From Defluviitaleaceae bacterium (GTDB taxonomy: Bacteria > Bacillota > Clostridia > Lachnospirales > WRAX01): 64,000 nt of DNA. The notes under the pieces were generated by a model, which saw only the letters and a list, made by a program, of their open reading frames with translations, made no database searches and was not told where the DNA came from. Position numbers and translations under genes: made by a program. The stretch is from assembly GCA_009780415.1 (NCBI GenBank), contig WRAC01000005.1, positions 16,626-80,625 of the forward strand, read 5' to 3'. Positions 19,046-29,571 of this stretch are shown piece after piece (within the stretch, counting starts at the first letter, position 1; every line of letters begins with the position of its first letter).

Positions 19046-20122
19046 TTAGTATTTTCCCAGCTCCAAACCCTTTTCCAGAAAATACCGGAACGAGTCGTAA
19101 CGCACCGTCGGCGGTATGGAATGGTCGCTGCTAAGAATGTATCCGAAACCGTCTTTTACAACGGGTATTTTGGATTTTAACTCCGCGCCGATGATGTCCC
19201 GGTCGTTGGAATAAAGGCAGCGCACATCAATGCCGCCAAGCAAGGCAATTTTATCTCCGTAATTTTTATGTATGCGGAGCAAGTCCATCCCCGCCTTTAT
19301 TTCAATGGTTTGATAACCGTTTATGCCCGCTTCGATCATCTTAGGAAGAAGCGGCTCAACATAACCGCAGGAATGCATAATCACGGGTAACTTCAAAGAA
19401 CGCGCAAAATCAATCGTTTTCTTGTGCGACGGGAAAATCAGCTCACCGTACATTGCGGGAGACATAAACGGCCTTTCCTTAAAACCCATGTCCTCGCAAA
19501 ACCAAAGGCCGTCCGGCTTGCCTTCTCTGGCAAACAATATTTCCATCAGCGCTACCGTCAGGTTCGCGTATGTTTCCGCCATATCCAAAATCCACCCGGG
19601 GTCAAGCGCCATCCCGGCCAACATATGCTCATGGCCCGCGATGGGGTGCATACACTCAAACACATTAACGCCGCTCCATGTGAAGAAACGGTTTGCTTTA
19701 CGGGCGGCTTCCTTTGACTGCCTGTACCGCTCAAAATTAATCCTGCGCTCGTCCGGTTTAACCAGGAAAGGCTTGTATTCCTCCCAGTCGCGGCGCGTTT
19801 TGACCGTGAAATCAACGTGTTCCGGCGTGGTTTCTCGTTTTTTATGCCTTCTGAGGTATGCCCCGTTTCCGTCAAGGGTCGTTACGGTTTCATCCGTCTC
19901 GGCAACTATTTTGACGGTAAAATCAAGGTCGGCGGTGAGGTTAAAGGGCCAGCCCTCCTGCATGTCAAACCCGAAATGATCCTCAAAGCTTTCGTCCGCG
20001 CCGACTTTGCCGTCTTTGCGGTATTCGGGGTAAGTCCCGTCCCAAAAATGCTCGTAAACGCCGAGCCTGTCCACGGGTTTCTTGTTCAGGATATTTGAAA
20101 TACGCTCTATACCCGTCATCAT
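19046..20122 (-). CDS. Uroporphyrinogen decarboxylase (URO-D)-family methyltransferase-like protein
   Basis: GIERISNILNKKPVDRLGVYEHFW, zinc-ligand motif VIMHSCGYVEPLLPKMIEAGINGYQTIE; start overlaps the SGNH stop (ATGATGA). Confidence 0.85.
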   Translation of the reverse strand: MMTGIERISNILNKKPVDRLGVYEHFWDGTYPEYRKDGKVGADESFEDHFGFDMQEGWPFNLTADLDFTVKIVAETDETVTTLDGNGAYLRRHKKRETTPEHVDFTVKTRRDWEEYKPFLVKPDERRINFERYRQSKEAARKANRFFTWSGVNVFECMHPIAGHEHMLAGMALDPGWILDMAETYANLTVALMEILFAREGKPDGLWFCEDMGFKERPFMSPAMYGELIFPSHKKTIDFARSLKLPVIMHSCGYVEPLLPKMIEAGINGYQTIEIKAGMDLLRIHKNYGDKIALLGGIDVRCLYSNDRDIIGAELKSKIPVVKDGFGYILSSDHSIPPTVRYDSFRYFLEKGLELGKY

Positions 20123-20763
20123 ATTACGCCAACGTGGCGCAGCCATTCCCGCGCAATCAACGCATGCCCGTAATCAGTGGGGTGTACGCCGTCCTCCGCT
20201 ATATCGCGGGCCGGGACTCCCTGAACGGCGAAACGGGCCAGCAAGCCGTCCAACGGTATGTAGATATCGGCAAATTCCCCCGCCAGCTCGCGCACGGCCT
20301 GTATCTTGGGCTCAAGGTCTTCGCGCCAGGCGTTCTGGCCCGGCAAGACGTGCAGGAGAAAGGGATCCATCATGATGATTTTTGTTTCGGGGAGATCCCG
20401 TTTTATAAATGACAGCAGCTCACGGTAACCGCCGGTAAAAGTGTCTTCCGCTGTTGGGTCGCCGCTGTCATATCTGCGCCAGACATCGTTTATCCCGATA
20501 AGAATGGACAGCGCATCAGGCTTTAGCTCCAAAATATCCGCGGCATACCGCGCAAGCACGTCGCGCACGCGGTTCCCCGAAACGCCCCGGTTTAAAAATA
20601 CGGTTCCCGAATCCGGGCACAGGGAGTTGTAAATATCAGCGGCACGTTTTACATAGCCGTTTCCCAATGAGCCGCAATCACAGCGGTCACGCCCGCAGTC
20701 CGTAACGGAATCCCCTTGAAACAATACTCTCTGTTTATTAAAAATATACTTCATACGCGTCAA
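20119..20763 (-). CDS. SGNH/GDSL hydrolase
   Basis: VLFQGDSVTDCGRD (block I), GNRV, GINDVWRR, HPTDYGH (block V). Confidence 0.88.
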   Translation of the reverse strand: MTRMKYIFNKQRVLFQGDSVTDCGRDRCDCGSLGNGYVKRAADIYNSLCPDSGTVFLNRGVSGNRVRDVLARYAADILELKPDALSILIGINDVWRRYDSGDPTAEDTFTGGYRELLSFIKRDLPETKIIMMDPFLLHVLPGQNAWREDLEPKIQAVRELAGEFADIYIPLDGLLARFAVQGVPARDIAEDGVHPTDYGHALIAREWLRHVGVI

Positions 20764-20937
20764 TCCCTTTTGAATTATTGCGTTAACTTATTTAAATACG
20801 TTTCCGCAGCGGAGCGCGGCTTATCGCATAAAACCAATTAAGGTTCCTTATATAGAATACCACATGGGTATACATATGTCTATCCGCTCTTTCTGTTTTA
20901 TGTATAGGAATACACCCCGGGCAACACATGAATAAAT

Positions 20938-20966
20938 TTGACATTGAACAATCGCGGTGATATACT
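20938..20966 (+). promoter_or_regulatory. Sigma-A promoter for the hybrid kinase
   Basis: TTGACA-N17-TATACT upstream of the GTG start at 21016. Confidence 0.65.
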
Positions 20967-21015
20967 GTAATGGCAAATGTAAGCACCGCAAAGACTGTAC
21001 CTAAGGTGGTCCACA

Positions 21016-24000
21016 GTGAAAACACTCAGGAGTATAACGTACTTTCTTCTTTTTGCGATGCTGTTTACCGCCGTTTGTTCGGGCTGCCGGGATACCGGCG
21101 TACATAAATCCGCCGGAGCGCCGGCGTTCTCCACATACCGCGATATCCCCGGCGTTACAGCCGCGGAAATAGCGGCGATAGAAGCGTTGCGCGGGCAAAC
21201 CGACTATTTTACATACGGAATGATGCACAGTACCGAGGCATTCATTGATGTTGACGGCAATACCGGCGGGTATGCCGTTTTGGTATGCGAATGGCTGACT
21301 GATTTGTTCGGGATTTCGTTCGTTCCAAGGATTGTTACATGGGAAGGCCTGTTTGAAGGGCTTGCAAACGGCGGGATTGATTTTACCGGAACCTTGACGG
21401 CTGCCATGGAACGCGAACAAATATACCATATGACCACCCCCATCGCATGCCGCACGATAAAATCCTTCCGAATCATAGGAAGCGAACCCCTTCCGGAAAT
21501 CGCGCTAAAGCGCCTGCCGCGATATGCGCTCCTCCAGGGCGCGGCAAGCGCCGCCGATATCCTGCTTTACGCTATTGAAGACTTTGAACCCGTATTTGTC
21601 AATGAATACATAGACGCGTACCGGCTGTTAAAATCCGGGGAGGCTGACGCCCTTCTCGCTGAAAATTCCGCGGAAGCTATTTTCGATGAATACGGCGATA
21701 TATTAACATCGGTTTATATACCGATGATTCGCGCTTGCGTGTCTTTCGCAACGCAAAACCCCGAGCTTGCGCCGATTGTCTCAGTCATGCAAAAAGCGCT
21801 GGATAACAGCGGTAATTATTATTTAGACGAGTTATATTACGAGGGCCATCAAGTGTATTTAAAGCATAAGATGCTTATGCGGCTTACCGATGAGGAGGTT
21901 GAGTACATAAGCAACAATCCCGTTATACCGCTTGGAGCCGAATTCGATAATTATCCCGTAAGTTTTTTTAATACCCACGATAACGTGTGGGAGGGGATAA
22001 GCTTTGATGTTCTCAAGCAAATTGAACTATTGACGGGGCTTGCATTTGAGGTAAAGAATAATAAAAATACGGCGTTCTTCGAACTTCTCCAAATGCTTCG
22101 GAATGGGGAAGTATATATTGTTTCAGAGGTAATACGCACCGACGACCGGGAAGGGTTGTATTTATGGCCCGAAAACTCGTTTATGGAGGAACGGTCGGTG
22201 CTGATATCCCGGATAGACCATCAAAATATCAGCATAGACAGGATCCACGCCGAAACAATCGGATTAAGCAGAGGCACCGCCCACGCCGAATTTTTCCGCA
22301 GACTGTTTCCGCATCACCCGGATACAATTGATTACGAAAGCCAGGAAGCCTCCTTTGACGCCCTGAGACGGGGCGAGGTGTGTATGGTGATGAACAGCTA
22401 CAGCACGCTCCTGCATCTTACGCACTATCTGGAAGACCCTGATTTCAAGGCGAATTATATTTTCGACAACATGTTTACGTCAACCTTCGGCATTAACGTA
22501 AATCAACCCGTTTTACGCTCCGTCATCGATAAGTCGCTTGATTTTATCGACACCCGCGCAATCTCGGAGCAGTGGCGGCATAGGACATACGATTACGAGC
22601 TGAGGCTGGCCCGGGCAAGAATGCCGTGGTTTATCGGCACAACGGTTTTGACCGTGCTTGTCCTCATCCTTGTCGCCGCCGTGCTTGTCAGAAGCCGCCT
22701 TCATGAGAAGCGGCTGGAAAAAATCGTAGGGGAGCGCACCCACGAACTGGCGATCCAAACAACCACGCTCAGCACATTGTTTGATTCAATCCCCGACCAT
22801 ATATTTACAAAGGATTTTGACCTGCGTTATACGCATGTGAATAAAGCGCTTTTGGAACACCACGGCAAGCGCTTGGAAGACGTCATCGGTAAAACCGACT
22901 CGGAGGGCCTTGGCATACCCGAGGATATGGCGGCATTTTTTAATTACAATGACCGTGTGGTAATGCGCGAGGGGCGGACGGTTGTAATTCAGGAACACAT
23001 ACCCAATGTCAGCGGGGCGAACCCCCTTTACGAAACGGTAAAAATGCCGCTTATTGTGGACGGCGAAGCAGTCGGGATCATGGGCGTGGCGCATAATATT
23101 ACAAAGCTTAAAGAATCGGAGCTTGCCATGGCGGCCCATTTTGAATATGTTAAGAAGCTGAGCGACGCGCTGGCGTTCATTACAAAATCCCCAACCATTT
23201 CCAACGGTAATCTGAAAAGCGCCGCCGATGTTATCGCACAGAAGGGCGGCCTTGCGCTGGACGCCGGCAGCGTCAGCGTTTGGCGCTTGGCGGAAGGAAG
23301 GGATGTTCTTGAAAACATCACAAAGTATGTTGTTTCAACCTGTGCGATTACCACTCAGGAAGACTTCGATATTTCACAAAGGCCTGAATACGAGCGTCTC
23401 CTCAGAAACGAGCGGCTTATCGTTATAAATGATATAGTCACGAACGACCCGGGGGATTATTACAAATACAATACCAAGCTGCGCGCCATTCTTGAAGCCC
23501 CCATACGTATCGGCGGCAAGCTGTACGGGTTGGTCAGCATAGAGCAGGAAGCCTGCGAACGGTATCCGGGAAGGCGCGACTGGACGACTGAGGAGCAGAA
23601 TTTCGCCTCGTCCCTTGCCGATATCATGGCGGTCGCTGTGACGAGCTACGAGCGGCGCATGGCAAGCGAGGAAGCGGAAATGGCCAATCAGGCCAAGTCC
23701 ACTTTCCTGGCGAATATGAGCCACGAAATACGAACGCCGATGAACGCCATCCTGGGCGTTACCGAAATCCTTATGCAGGATGATACGCTTTCCGGCGAGG
23801 TTGAGGAAGGGCTTGACAAGATATATAATTCGTGCAATCTGCTTCTGGGCATCATCAACGATATACTGGACTTCTCCAAGATAGAGGCGGGGAAGATGGA
23901 CATAACACCCGCGCGGTATAAGGTCGCCAGCCTGATAAACGACGCCGTGCAGCTTAATATGATGCGGATAGACAGCAAACCCATCGAATTTGAGCTTCAA

Positions 24001-26058
24001 ATTGACGGGGACGTCCCGGAAAAACTGGTTGGCGACGAGGTACGCATAAAACAGATTTTGAACAACCTGCTTTCCAACGCCTTTAAATACACGGATTCCG
24101 GCAAGGTTACGCTGTCGGTCTCAGCGGAACCCGGGGTGGATAAAGACGTGGTAACGCTGATTTTCGGCGTGCGCGATACGGGCTTTGGCATGACGGAGGC
24201 TCAGCTTGGCAAATTGTTTGACGAGTATTCCCGGTTTGCAAAGACCGACGCAACCATCGAGGGCGCGGGATTGGGCCTTGCCATCACCCAACGGCTGACC
24301 GGCCTTATGGAGGGCGGGATACATGTTGAGAGCGAGCCCGGCGCAGGCTCCATGTTTACGGTGTGGCTGCCTCAGGGGAAGGTTGACGGCAATGTGCTGG
24401 GCGGGGATGTCGCCGAAAACCTGAAGCAATTCCGCACGAACTATATGGCGAATAAGAAAAGGCCCCAGATTGCCCGTGACCCGATGCCTTACGGGAACAT
24501 CCTCCTTGTCGACGACGTGGAGACGAACCTGTATGTCGCCGTGGGCCTGATGAAGCTTTACAAGCTGCGGATCGACACCGTAATGAGAGGGCGCGATGCC
24601 ATCGACAAAATAAAAGCCGGCAATGTGTACGATATTATATTTATGGATCATATGATGCCGGAAATGGACGGCATAGAGACGACGAGGCATTTGCGCGATA
24701 TGGGGTATACAAGACCCATTGTGGCGCTGACGGCCAACGCCGTGTCCGGCCAGTCGGATATGTTTTTGCAAAACGGCTTCGATGAGTTCATTTCAAAGCC
24801 GATTGACGTACGCCAGCTGAACTCCATACTTCTGCGGCTTGTAAGGGACAAGCAGCCCCCCGAGGTCATTGAGGCCGCGCGCCTGGAAATGGACAGGCAA
24901 AAAGGAGCGCAGGACGAGGACGGCGAGCATCCGAAAACGGACGCGATGCTGATGGAGTCCTTTATGCGGGATGCCCGCAAGGCGATAGAGGCTTTGGAAG
25001 AGCAGCGCGAAAAAGGCGGGTTTGAGGACGCCGAATCCCTGCGTAAGTTTACCGCCATCGTACACGGCATGAAAAGCTCCCTGCTTTATATCGGCGAGCC
25101 GGCGCTTTCAGACGAGGCGTTTAAACTGGAAACAGCGGGGCGCAAGCAGGATACGGACTTGATAACGTCGTCCGTTTGCGGGTTTGTGGATGAATTACGT
25201 TCGCTTATAGATAAACTGACAAAAACCCGTGAAGCCGCCGGCACAGCCGGGGATACGCGGGATATACGCGGCAGGCTGCTGGCCATTGCGGAAATGTGCG
25301 CGGATTATAACAGGAAGGATGCCTTGAAAGCCATTGCCGGGATCGAAAACCCCTCCGCCGGAACAAGGGCGGTATTGGTTAATATTAAGGAACTGATTCT
25401 GCACAGTGAATTTGAGGAAGCCGAAAGCGTGCTGGAAGCATACGCATCCGGCCTGACCGGCGGCTGTGACTCAAAAACACCGCCTATTATCCAAAACAAG
25501 GAAATAACCGGGCTGGACATTGCCAAAGGCATAAAACGGTATGACGGCGACGAAAATACATATATCAAAATACTGCGCTCATATGCCGCAAACATCCGCT
25601 CCATATTAGATTCATTGGGGACTGTAGGCGAAGAGAGCCTTAAAGAGTATAAAATCAAGGTACACGGCATCAAAGGGGCAAGCTTTGATATCTTTGCCCC
25701 CGAAATAGGCGAAGCGGCGAAAAAACTGGAGGAAGCGGCAACCGTCGGCGACCTCGTTTATATACACGGGCATAATCCGGCATTCGTTGAATCCGCGCGG
25801 ATATTCATAGGCGATATTGACGGTGTGCTCTCAGCCATAGACGCGGAAAACCCCAAACCCAAAAAAGACAAGCCGGACCCCGGGGTGCTGTCAAAGCTGA
25901 GCGATGCCTGTGTCATCTACGATATAACCGGCGTGGACGCCGCGATGGACGAGATAGAAAAATACCGGTATGAATCCGATGGCGGCCTTGCAAGCTGGCT
26001 GCGGGAGAACGTGGATATGATGAGATTCCCGCAGATCGTTGAAAAACTTACGGAGTAA
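21016..26058 (+). CDS. Hybrid sensor histidine kinase: two SBP_bac_3-like domains, TM, PAS, GAF, HisKA, HATPase, REC, two HPt
   Basis: 1680 aa; H-box FLANMSHEIRTPMNAILG; REC ILLVDDVETNLYVAVGL..MDHMMPEMDGIETTRHL; HPt-like VHGMKSSLLYIGE and VHGIKGASFDIFA. Confidence 0.9.
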   Translation: MKTLRSITYFLLFAMLFTAVCSGCRDTGVHKSAGAPAFSTYRDIPGVTAAEIAAIEALRGQTDYFTYGMMHSTEAFIDVDGNTGGYAVLVCEWLTDLFGISFVPRIVTWEGLFEGLANGGIDFTGTLTAAMEREQIYHMTTPIACRTIKSFRIIGSEPLPEIALKRLPRYALLQGAASAADILLYAIEDFEPVFVNEYIDAYRLLKSGEADALLAENSAEAIFDEYGDILTSVYIPMIRACVSFATQNPELAPIVSVMQKALDNSGNYYLDELYYEGHQVYLKHKMLMRLTDEEVEYISNNPVIPLGAEFDNYPVSFFNTHDNVWEGISFDVLKQIELLTGLAFEVKNNKNTAFFELLQMLRNGEVYIVSEVIRTDDREGLYLWPENSFMEERSVLISRIDHQNISIDRIHAETIGLSRGTAHAEFFRRLFPHHPDTIDYESQEASFDALRRGEVCMVMNSYSTLLHLTHYLEDPDFKANYIFDNMFTSTFGINVNQPVLRSVIDKSLDFIDTRAISEQWRHRTYDYELRLARARMPWFIGTTVLTVLVLILVAAVLVRSRLHEKRLEKIVGERTHELAIQTTTLSTLFDSIPDHIFTKDFDLRYTHVNKALLEHHGKRLEDVIGKTDSEGLGIPEDMAAFFNYNDRVVMREGRTVVIQEHIPNVSGANPLYETVKMPLIVDGEAVGIMGVAHNITKLKESELAMAAHFEYVKKLSDALAFITKSPTISNGNLKSAADVIAQKGGLALDAGSVSVWRLAEGRDVLENITKYVVSTCAITTQEDFDISQRPEYERLLRNERLIVINDIVTNDPGDYYKYNTKLRAILEAPIRIGGKLYGLVSIEQEACERYPGRRDWTTEEQNFASSLADIMAVAVTSYERRMASEEAEMANQAKSTFLANMSHEIRTPMNAILGVTEILMQDDTLSGEVEEGLDKIYNSCNLLLGIINDILDFSKIEAGKMDITPARYKVASLINDAVQLNMMRIDSKPIEFELQIDGDVPEKLVGDEVRIKQILNNLLSNAFKYTDSGKVTLSVSAEPGVDKDVVTLIFGVRDTGFGMTEAQLGKLFDEYSRFAKTDATIEGAGLGLAITQRLTGLMEGGIHVESEPGAGSMFTVWLPQGKVDGNVLGGDVAENLKQFRTNYMANKKRPQIARDPMPYGNILLVDDVETNLYVAVGLMKLYKLRIDTVMRGRDAIDKIKAGNVYDIIFMDHMMPEMDGIETTRHLRDMGYTRPIVALTANAVSGQSDMFLQNGFDEFISKPIDVRQLNSILLRLVRDKQPPEVIEAARLEMDRQKGAQDEDGEHPKTDAMLMESFMRDARKAIEALEEQREKGGFEDAESLRKFTAIVHGMKSSLLYIGEPALSDEAFKLETAGRKQDTDLITSSVCGFVDELRSLIDKLTKTREAAGTAGDTRDIRGRLLAIAEMCADYNRKDALKAIAGIENPSAGTRAVLVNIKELILHSEFEEAESVLEAYASGLTGGCDSKTPPIIQNKEITGLDIAKGIKRYDGDENTYIKILRSYAANIRSILDSLGTVGEESLKEYKIKVHGIKGASFDIFAPEIGEAAKKLEEAATVGDLVYIHGHNPAFVESARIFIGDIDGVLSAIDAENPKPKKDKPDPGVLSKLSDACVIYDITGVDAAMDEIEKYRYESDGGLASWLRENVDMMRFPQIVEKLTE

Positions 26059-26078
26059 GGTTTAAAGGAGTTTTGAAC

Positions 26079-26876
26079 ATGAACGGCACGCGTAAGAAGA
26101 TTATGCTGATTGACGACATCAATTACCACTTGATGTCCACAAAGGAAAGGTTAAAGGCATATTACGATGTTTATACCGCCAGGACTGCGGAGATTTTCTT
26201 TGAGACGCTGGAAAATGTTACGCCCGATATTGTATTGCTGGATATTAATATGCCGGATGCGGATGGTTATGAGGTTTTTGACCGGTTTAAGGCCGATACG
26301 CGTTTTGACGGGATACCGGTGGTGTTTCTGACATCGCAGAACGACAGGAAGAATATAATCAAGAGCATGAATCTGGGCGTGTCCGATTTTATAACCAAGC
26401 CCTATACCGACACGGAATTGACCGAATGCATAGAGTATCAGCTGCATCCTGAAAAACGCGGCACGAACAAACCTATAATCCTGGCTGTTGACGACAACCC
26501 CAGCATCTTAAAAACGCTCAACGCTTTATTGCAGGAGGATTACACGGTATATACGCTGCCGGAACCGGATAAGATGCAGGTGCTGCTGGGTATTGTAACC
26601 CCGGATTTATTTCTGCTGGACTATATGATGCCCGTAATAAACGGGTTTGACCTTGTCCCGGTAATACGGAAAATTCCGGTGCACGCGGAAACCCCGATAA
26701 TGTACTTGACATCCGAGGCTACGATTGATAACATTTCCGTGGCGATGACCATCGGGGCCTGCGATTTCCTGGTAAAGCCAATCAACGACAGGATATTGCG
26801 TGAAAAAGTAGCTATGCATACGAAGAATTTTATTATGATGCGCCGTTTGAGGGAGCTTGACACAAACAGAAGATAG
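26079..26876 (+). CDS. Response regulator with two tandem REC domains
   Basis: IMLIDDINYH..VLLDINMPDADGY and ILAVDDNPSI..FLLDYMMPVINGF; AAAGGAG RBS before the ATG at 26079. Confidence 0.9.
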   Translation: MNGTRKKIMLIDDINYHLMSTKERLKAYYDVYTARTAEIFFETLENVTPDIVLLDINMPDADGYEVFDRFKADTRFDGIPVVFLTSQNDRKNIIKSMNLGVSDFITKPYTDTELTECIEYQLHPEKRGTNKPIILAVDDNPSILKTLNALLQEDYTVYTLPEPDKMQVLLGIVTPDLFLLDYMMPVINGFDLVPVIRKIPVHAETPIMYLTSEATIDNISVAMTIGACDFLVKPINDRILREKVAMHTKNFIMMRRLRELDTNRR

Positions 26877-26889
26877 GGGGAGTTTTGCC

Positions 26890-27255
26890 TTGCAGGGATT
26901 GGTTTTTATTGTTGACGATAACGACGCCAACCTGACCGTAGCCGCGTCGGCGCTGGAGAACGATTACCGTGTGCTGACGATGCCTTCCGCGCAAAAAATG
27001 TTTGCGCTTTTGAATAAAAAGAAACCGGATATAATTCTGCTGGATGTTGAAATGCCAGAAATGAGCGGGCTTGAAGCTATTGTTGAATTGAAGAGGAATC
27101 CGGAATGGAGCGGTATCCCCGTTTTTTTTGTTACAGGCTGGATTGACGACGGGCTTATAAACAAGGCCATGGAATTGGGCGCGGTGAACGTTATAAGCAA
27201 GCCGTTCGTGCCGTCGGCGCTGCTTGAATGCATAAAAAATAGCGTAAAGGTGTAA
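26890..27255 (+). CDS. Single-domain response regulator
   Basis: VFIVDDNDANL..ILLDVEMPEMSG; TTG start at 26890 preferred because AGGGGG RBS lies just upstream. Confidence 0.85.
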   Translation: MQGLVFIVDDNDANLTVAASALENDYRVLTMPSAQKMFALLNKKKPDIILLDVEMPEMSGLEAIVELKRNPEWSGIPVFFVTGWIDDGLINKAMELGAVNVISKPFVPSALLECIKNSVKV

Positions 27256-27258
27256 AAC

Positions 27259-28158
27259 ATGGGTAAGAAACATAGCGTGCTTGTTATCGACGATCAGGAA
27301 ACAACCATTTGGGCCCTTACGAGGATGTTAAACTCCGATTATAACGTTTATGCGGCAAAAAGCGGGGTTGAGGGCATATTAGCCGCTGAAAGGCATCTGC
27401 CCGACGTTATTTTGCTGGACATACTTATGCTGGATATGGACGGTTACGCCGTAATTACGGAACTTAAAAAATCCGAGAAAACAATGCACATCCCCGTCAT
27501 TTTTATCACGGGGCTATATGGTGATGACAACGAGGAGAAAGCGCTTGCTTTGGGGGCCGCCGATTATATCACCAAGCCATTTTCCCCCGATATCGTGAAG
27601 CTTAGGTTAAGGAACCAGATAAGAATGCTTGAGCAGCTTAGGACAATCGAGCGGCTTAGTATGCATGACCAGCTTACGGAACTGCCCAACAGGCGCAGTT
27701 TTGAGATACGGCTGAAGGAAGAATGGGGAAGGTCTGCGCGTGAGCATACCCCGCTCAGCGCTCTGGTGGTTGATATAGATAATTTTAAAATATATAACGA
27801 TACTTATGGACACCAGCAGGGGGACGCCGCGCTGCAGGCCGTCGCCGGGATATTCCCCCGGGTATTGAAACGCACAAGCGACTTTGCCGCGCGCTGGGGC
27901 GGCGAGGAGTTTATAGTGCTTTTATACAACACATGCGCGGACGGCGCAAAGGACGTCGCGGAGCAATTGCGCAAACATGCCGAGGACATGGAAATCCCCG
28001 GCCCCGACGGAATAACAAAGGTAACCGTCAGCATCGGCGCGAACACGCGGGAGCATGGCAACAGCTGCTCTGTAAACGAATTTATCTCCGCCGCCGATAT
28101 GGCGCTTTATGAAGCTAAGAACAAAGGCCGTAACCGGGTTTGCTGCAATGTAAATTAG
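27259..28158 (+). CDS. REC-GGDEF response regulator, diguanylate cyclase
   Basis: SVLVIDDQETTI..LLDILMLDMDGY; GGEEF active site with RTSD five residues upstream (RxxD I-site). Confidence 0.93.
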   Translation: MGKKHSVLVIDDQETTIWALTRMLNSDYNVYAAKSGVEGILAAERHLPDVILLDILMLDMDGYAVITELKKSEKTMHIPVIFITGLYGDDNEEKALALGAADYITKPFSPDIVKLRLRNQIRMLEQLRTIERLSMHDQLTELPNRRSFEIRLKEEWGRSAREHTPLSALVVDIDNFKIYNDTYGHQQGDAALQAVAGIFPRVLKRTSDFAARWGGEEFIVLLYNTCADGAKDVAEQLRKHAEDMEIPGPDGITKVTVSIGANTREHGNSCSVNEFISAADMALYEAKNKGRNRVCCNVN

Positions 28159-29525
28159 CAATCGGCCGGCTTCAATACGGCGATAACCTCAACATGCCGT
28201 GTCCTTGGAAATAGATCCGCCGCCCGCGATTTAATCACCGTATACCCATATTTGCCCAGCAGGCTAATATCGCGCGAGAGCGTCGCCGGGTCGCATGAAA
28301 TATATACTATACGGCGCGGATGGGCGGCGGCTATGGCGGAAACGGTATGATTACCAAGGCCTTTCCTCGGCGGGTCAACGATGACGGCGGAAAAACCGCT
28401 TACCAGCCGGCTTATATCATTGCCGGAAAAATCAAGGTCGGCCTGAACAAACCGTATATTATTTACCGCGTTATGTTTAGCGTTTTCGCGCGCGTCCGCA
28501 ACCGCTTTCCCATCAATCTCAACCCCCGTAACGTTTATGTCCGGGCGTTTTTTAGCGAAAAACAAACCGATGGCCCCCGCTCCGCAAAACAAATCCAAAA
28601 CGGTCTCATTCTCTTCCAAATCAGCCATATCAAAAGCCGCCCCGTACAATTCCTCCGCGGCCGATGTGTTCACCTGATAAAAAGCGCCCGCGCTTATCCG
28701 CATCTCCAGCCCGCAAATATTGTCCATAATATAATCGCGCCCGTACAGCACGGACCAGCCGCTTCCAAGGTTGGCGTTGCCGCGCGCCGTGTGCGTGTTG
28801 ATCAGCACGCCCCGTACCGCGGGAAACTCGCCGGCAAGCATCGCGGCAAGCTCATCCCCGTCTTTCAAACATTCCCCATTTATCACAAAACAAACCATTA
28901 TCTCGCCGGAACGCTCCCCGCGCCGTAAATATAAATGGCGCAGAATCCCTTTTCCCGTTTCCTCGCCGTAAGCGGGTATGCGTCTTGCGTTCAAAAAACC
29001 AAGCGCTTTCCTTTGAATGCTTGCAAAGATATCGGGGCATAAATCGCAGTATTCTGCCGGCACAAGCCTGTGACTTCGCCCGGCGTAAAATCCCAGGCGC
29101 ACATCGCCGCATTCGCCGCCAAAGGGCAGAACCGCTTTGTTACGGTAGCCCGAAATCAAGGTCGACGGTATTATTCCACATGGCTTTATATCCGTCCCTC
29201 CAATGCGTTTTAACGCGCTTGCCGCGATATTCAGCTTGGCCCTAAGCTCGGCGTCATAACTCATATGCCTGAACGCGCAGCCGCCGCATTTGCCGTATAC
29301 GGGGCAGCCGGCTTCCGCGCGCTCCGGCGAGGGCTTTATGATTTTCAATACCTTCGCAAAGGCATGGTTCTTGTTAACCTTTAAAATAAGCGCCTCAACC
29401 ACCTCGCCGGGCGCGGTAAACGGCGCAAAGACGACAAGCCCGCCAAACTTAGCCACACCCTGGCCTTCCGCCGATATGTCCGTAACAGAAAGCGTTACAA
29501 CATCATTTTTGCTTACCGCTTCCAT
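28155..29525 (-). CDS. 23S rRNA (uracil-C5)-methyltransferase, RlmD/RumA-like
   Basis: TRAM domain N-terminus, Fe-S cysteines CPVYGKCGGCAFRHMSY, FCGAGAIGLFFAKK, IVYISCDPATLSRDI. Confidence 0.93.
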   Translation of the reverse strand: MEAVSKNDVVTLSVTDISAEGQGVAKFGGLVVFAPFTAPGEVVEALILKVNKNHAFAKVLKIIKPSPERAEAGCPVYGKCGGCAFRHMSYDAELRAKLNIAASALKRIGGTDIKPCGIIPSTLISGYRNKAVLPFGGECGDVRLGFYAGRSHRLVPAEYCDLCPDIFASIQRKALGFLNARRIPAYGEETGKGILRHLYLRRGERSGEIMVCFVINGECLKDGDELAAMLAGEFPAVRGVLINTHTARGNANLGSGWSVLYGRDYIMDNICGLEMRISAGAFYQVNTSAAEELYGAAFDMADLEENETVLDLFCGAGAIGLFFAKKRPDINVTGVEIDGKAVADARENAKHNAVNNIRFVQADLDFSGNDISRLVSGFSAVIVDPPRKGLGNHTVSAIAAAHPRRIVYISCDPATLSRDISLLGKYGYTVIKSRAADLFPRTRHVEVIAVLKPADC

Positions 29526-29571
29526 CCGATTTCCGCCTTTTTTTATGTTTTTATGTCTTATGCGGTTGTAT

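Noticed and set aside
20967-21015. GGCAAA...CCGCAAAGAC...CCTAA in the hybrid kinase 5'UTR, reminiscent of a GEMM (c-di-GMP) riboswitch
   Set aside because: The predicted leader is only ~43 nt and the required P1b stem does not pair (2 bp at most).
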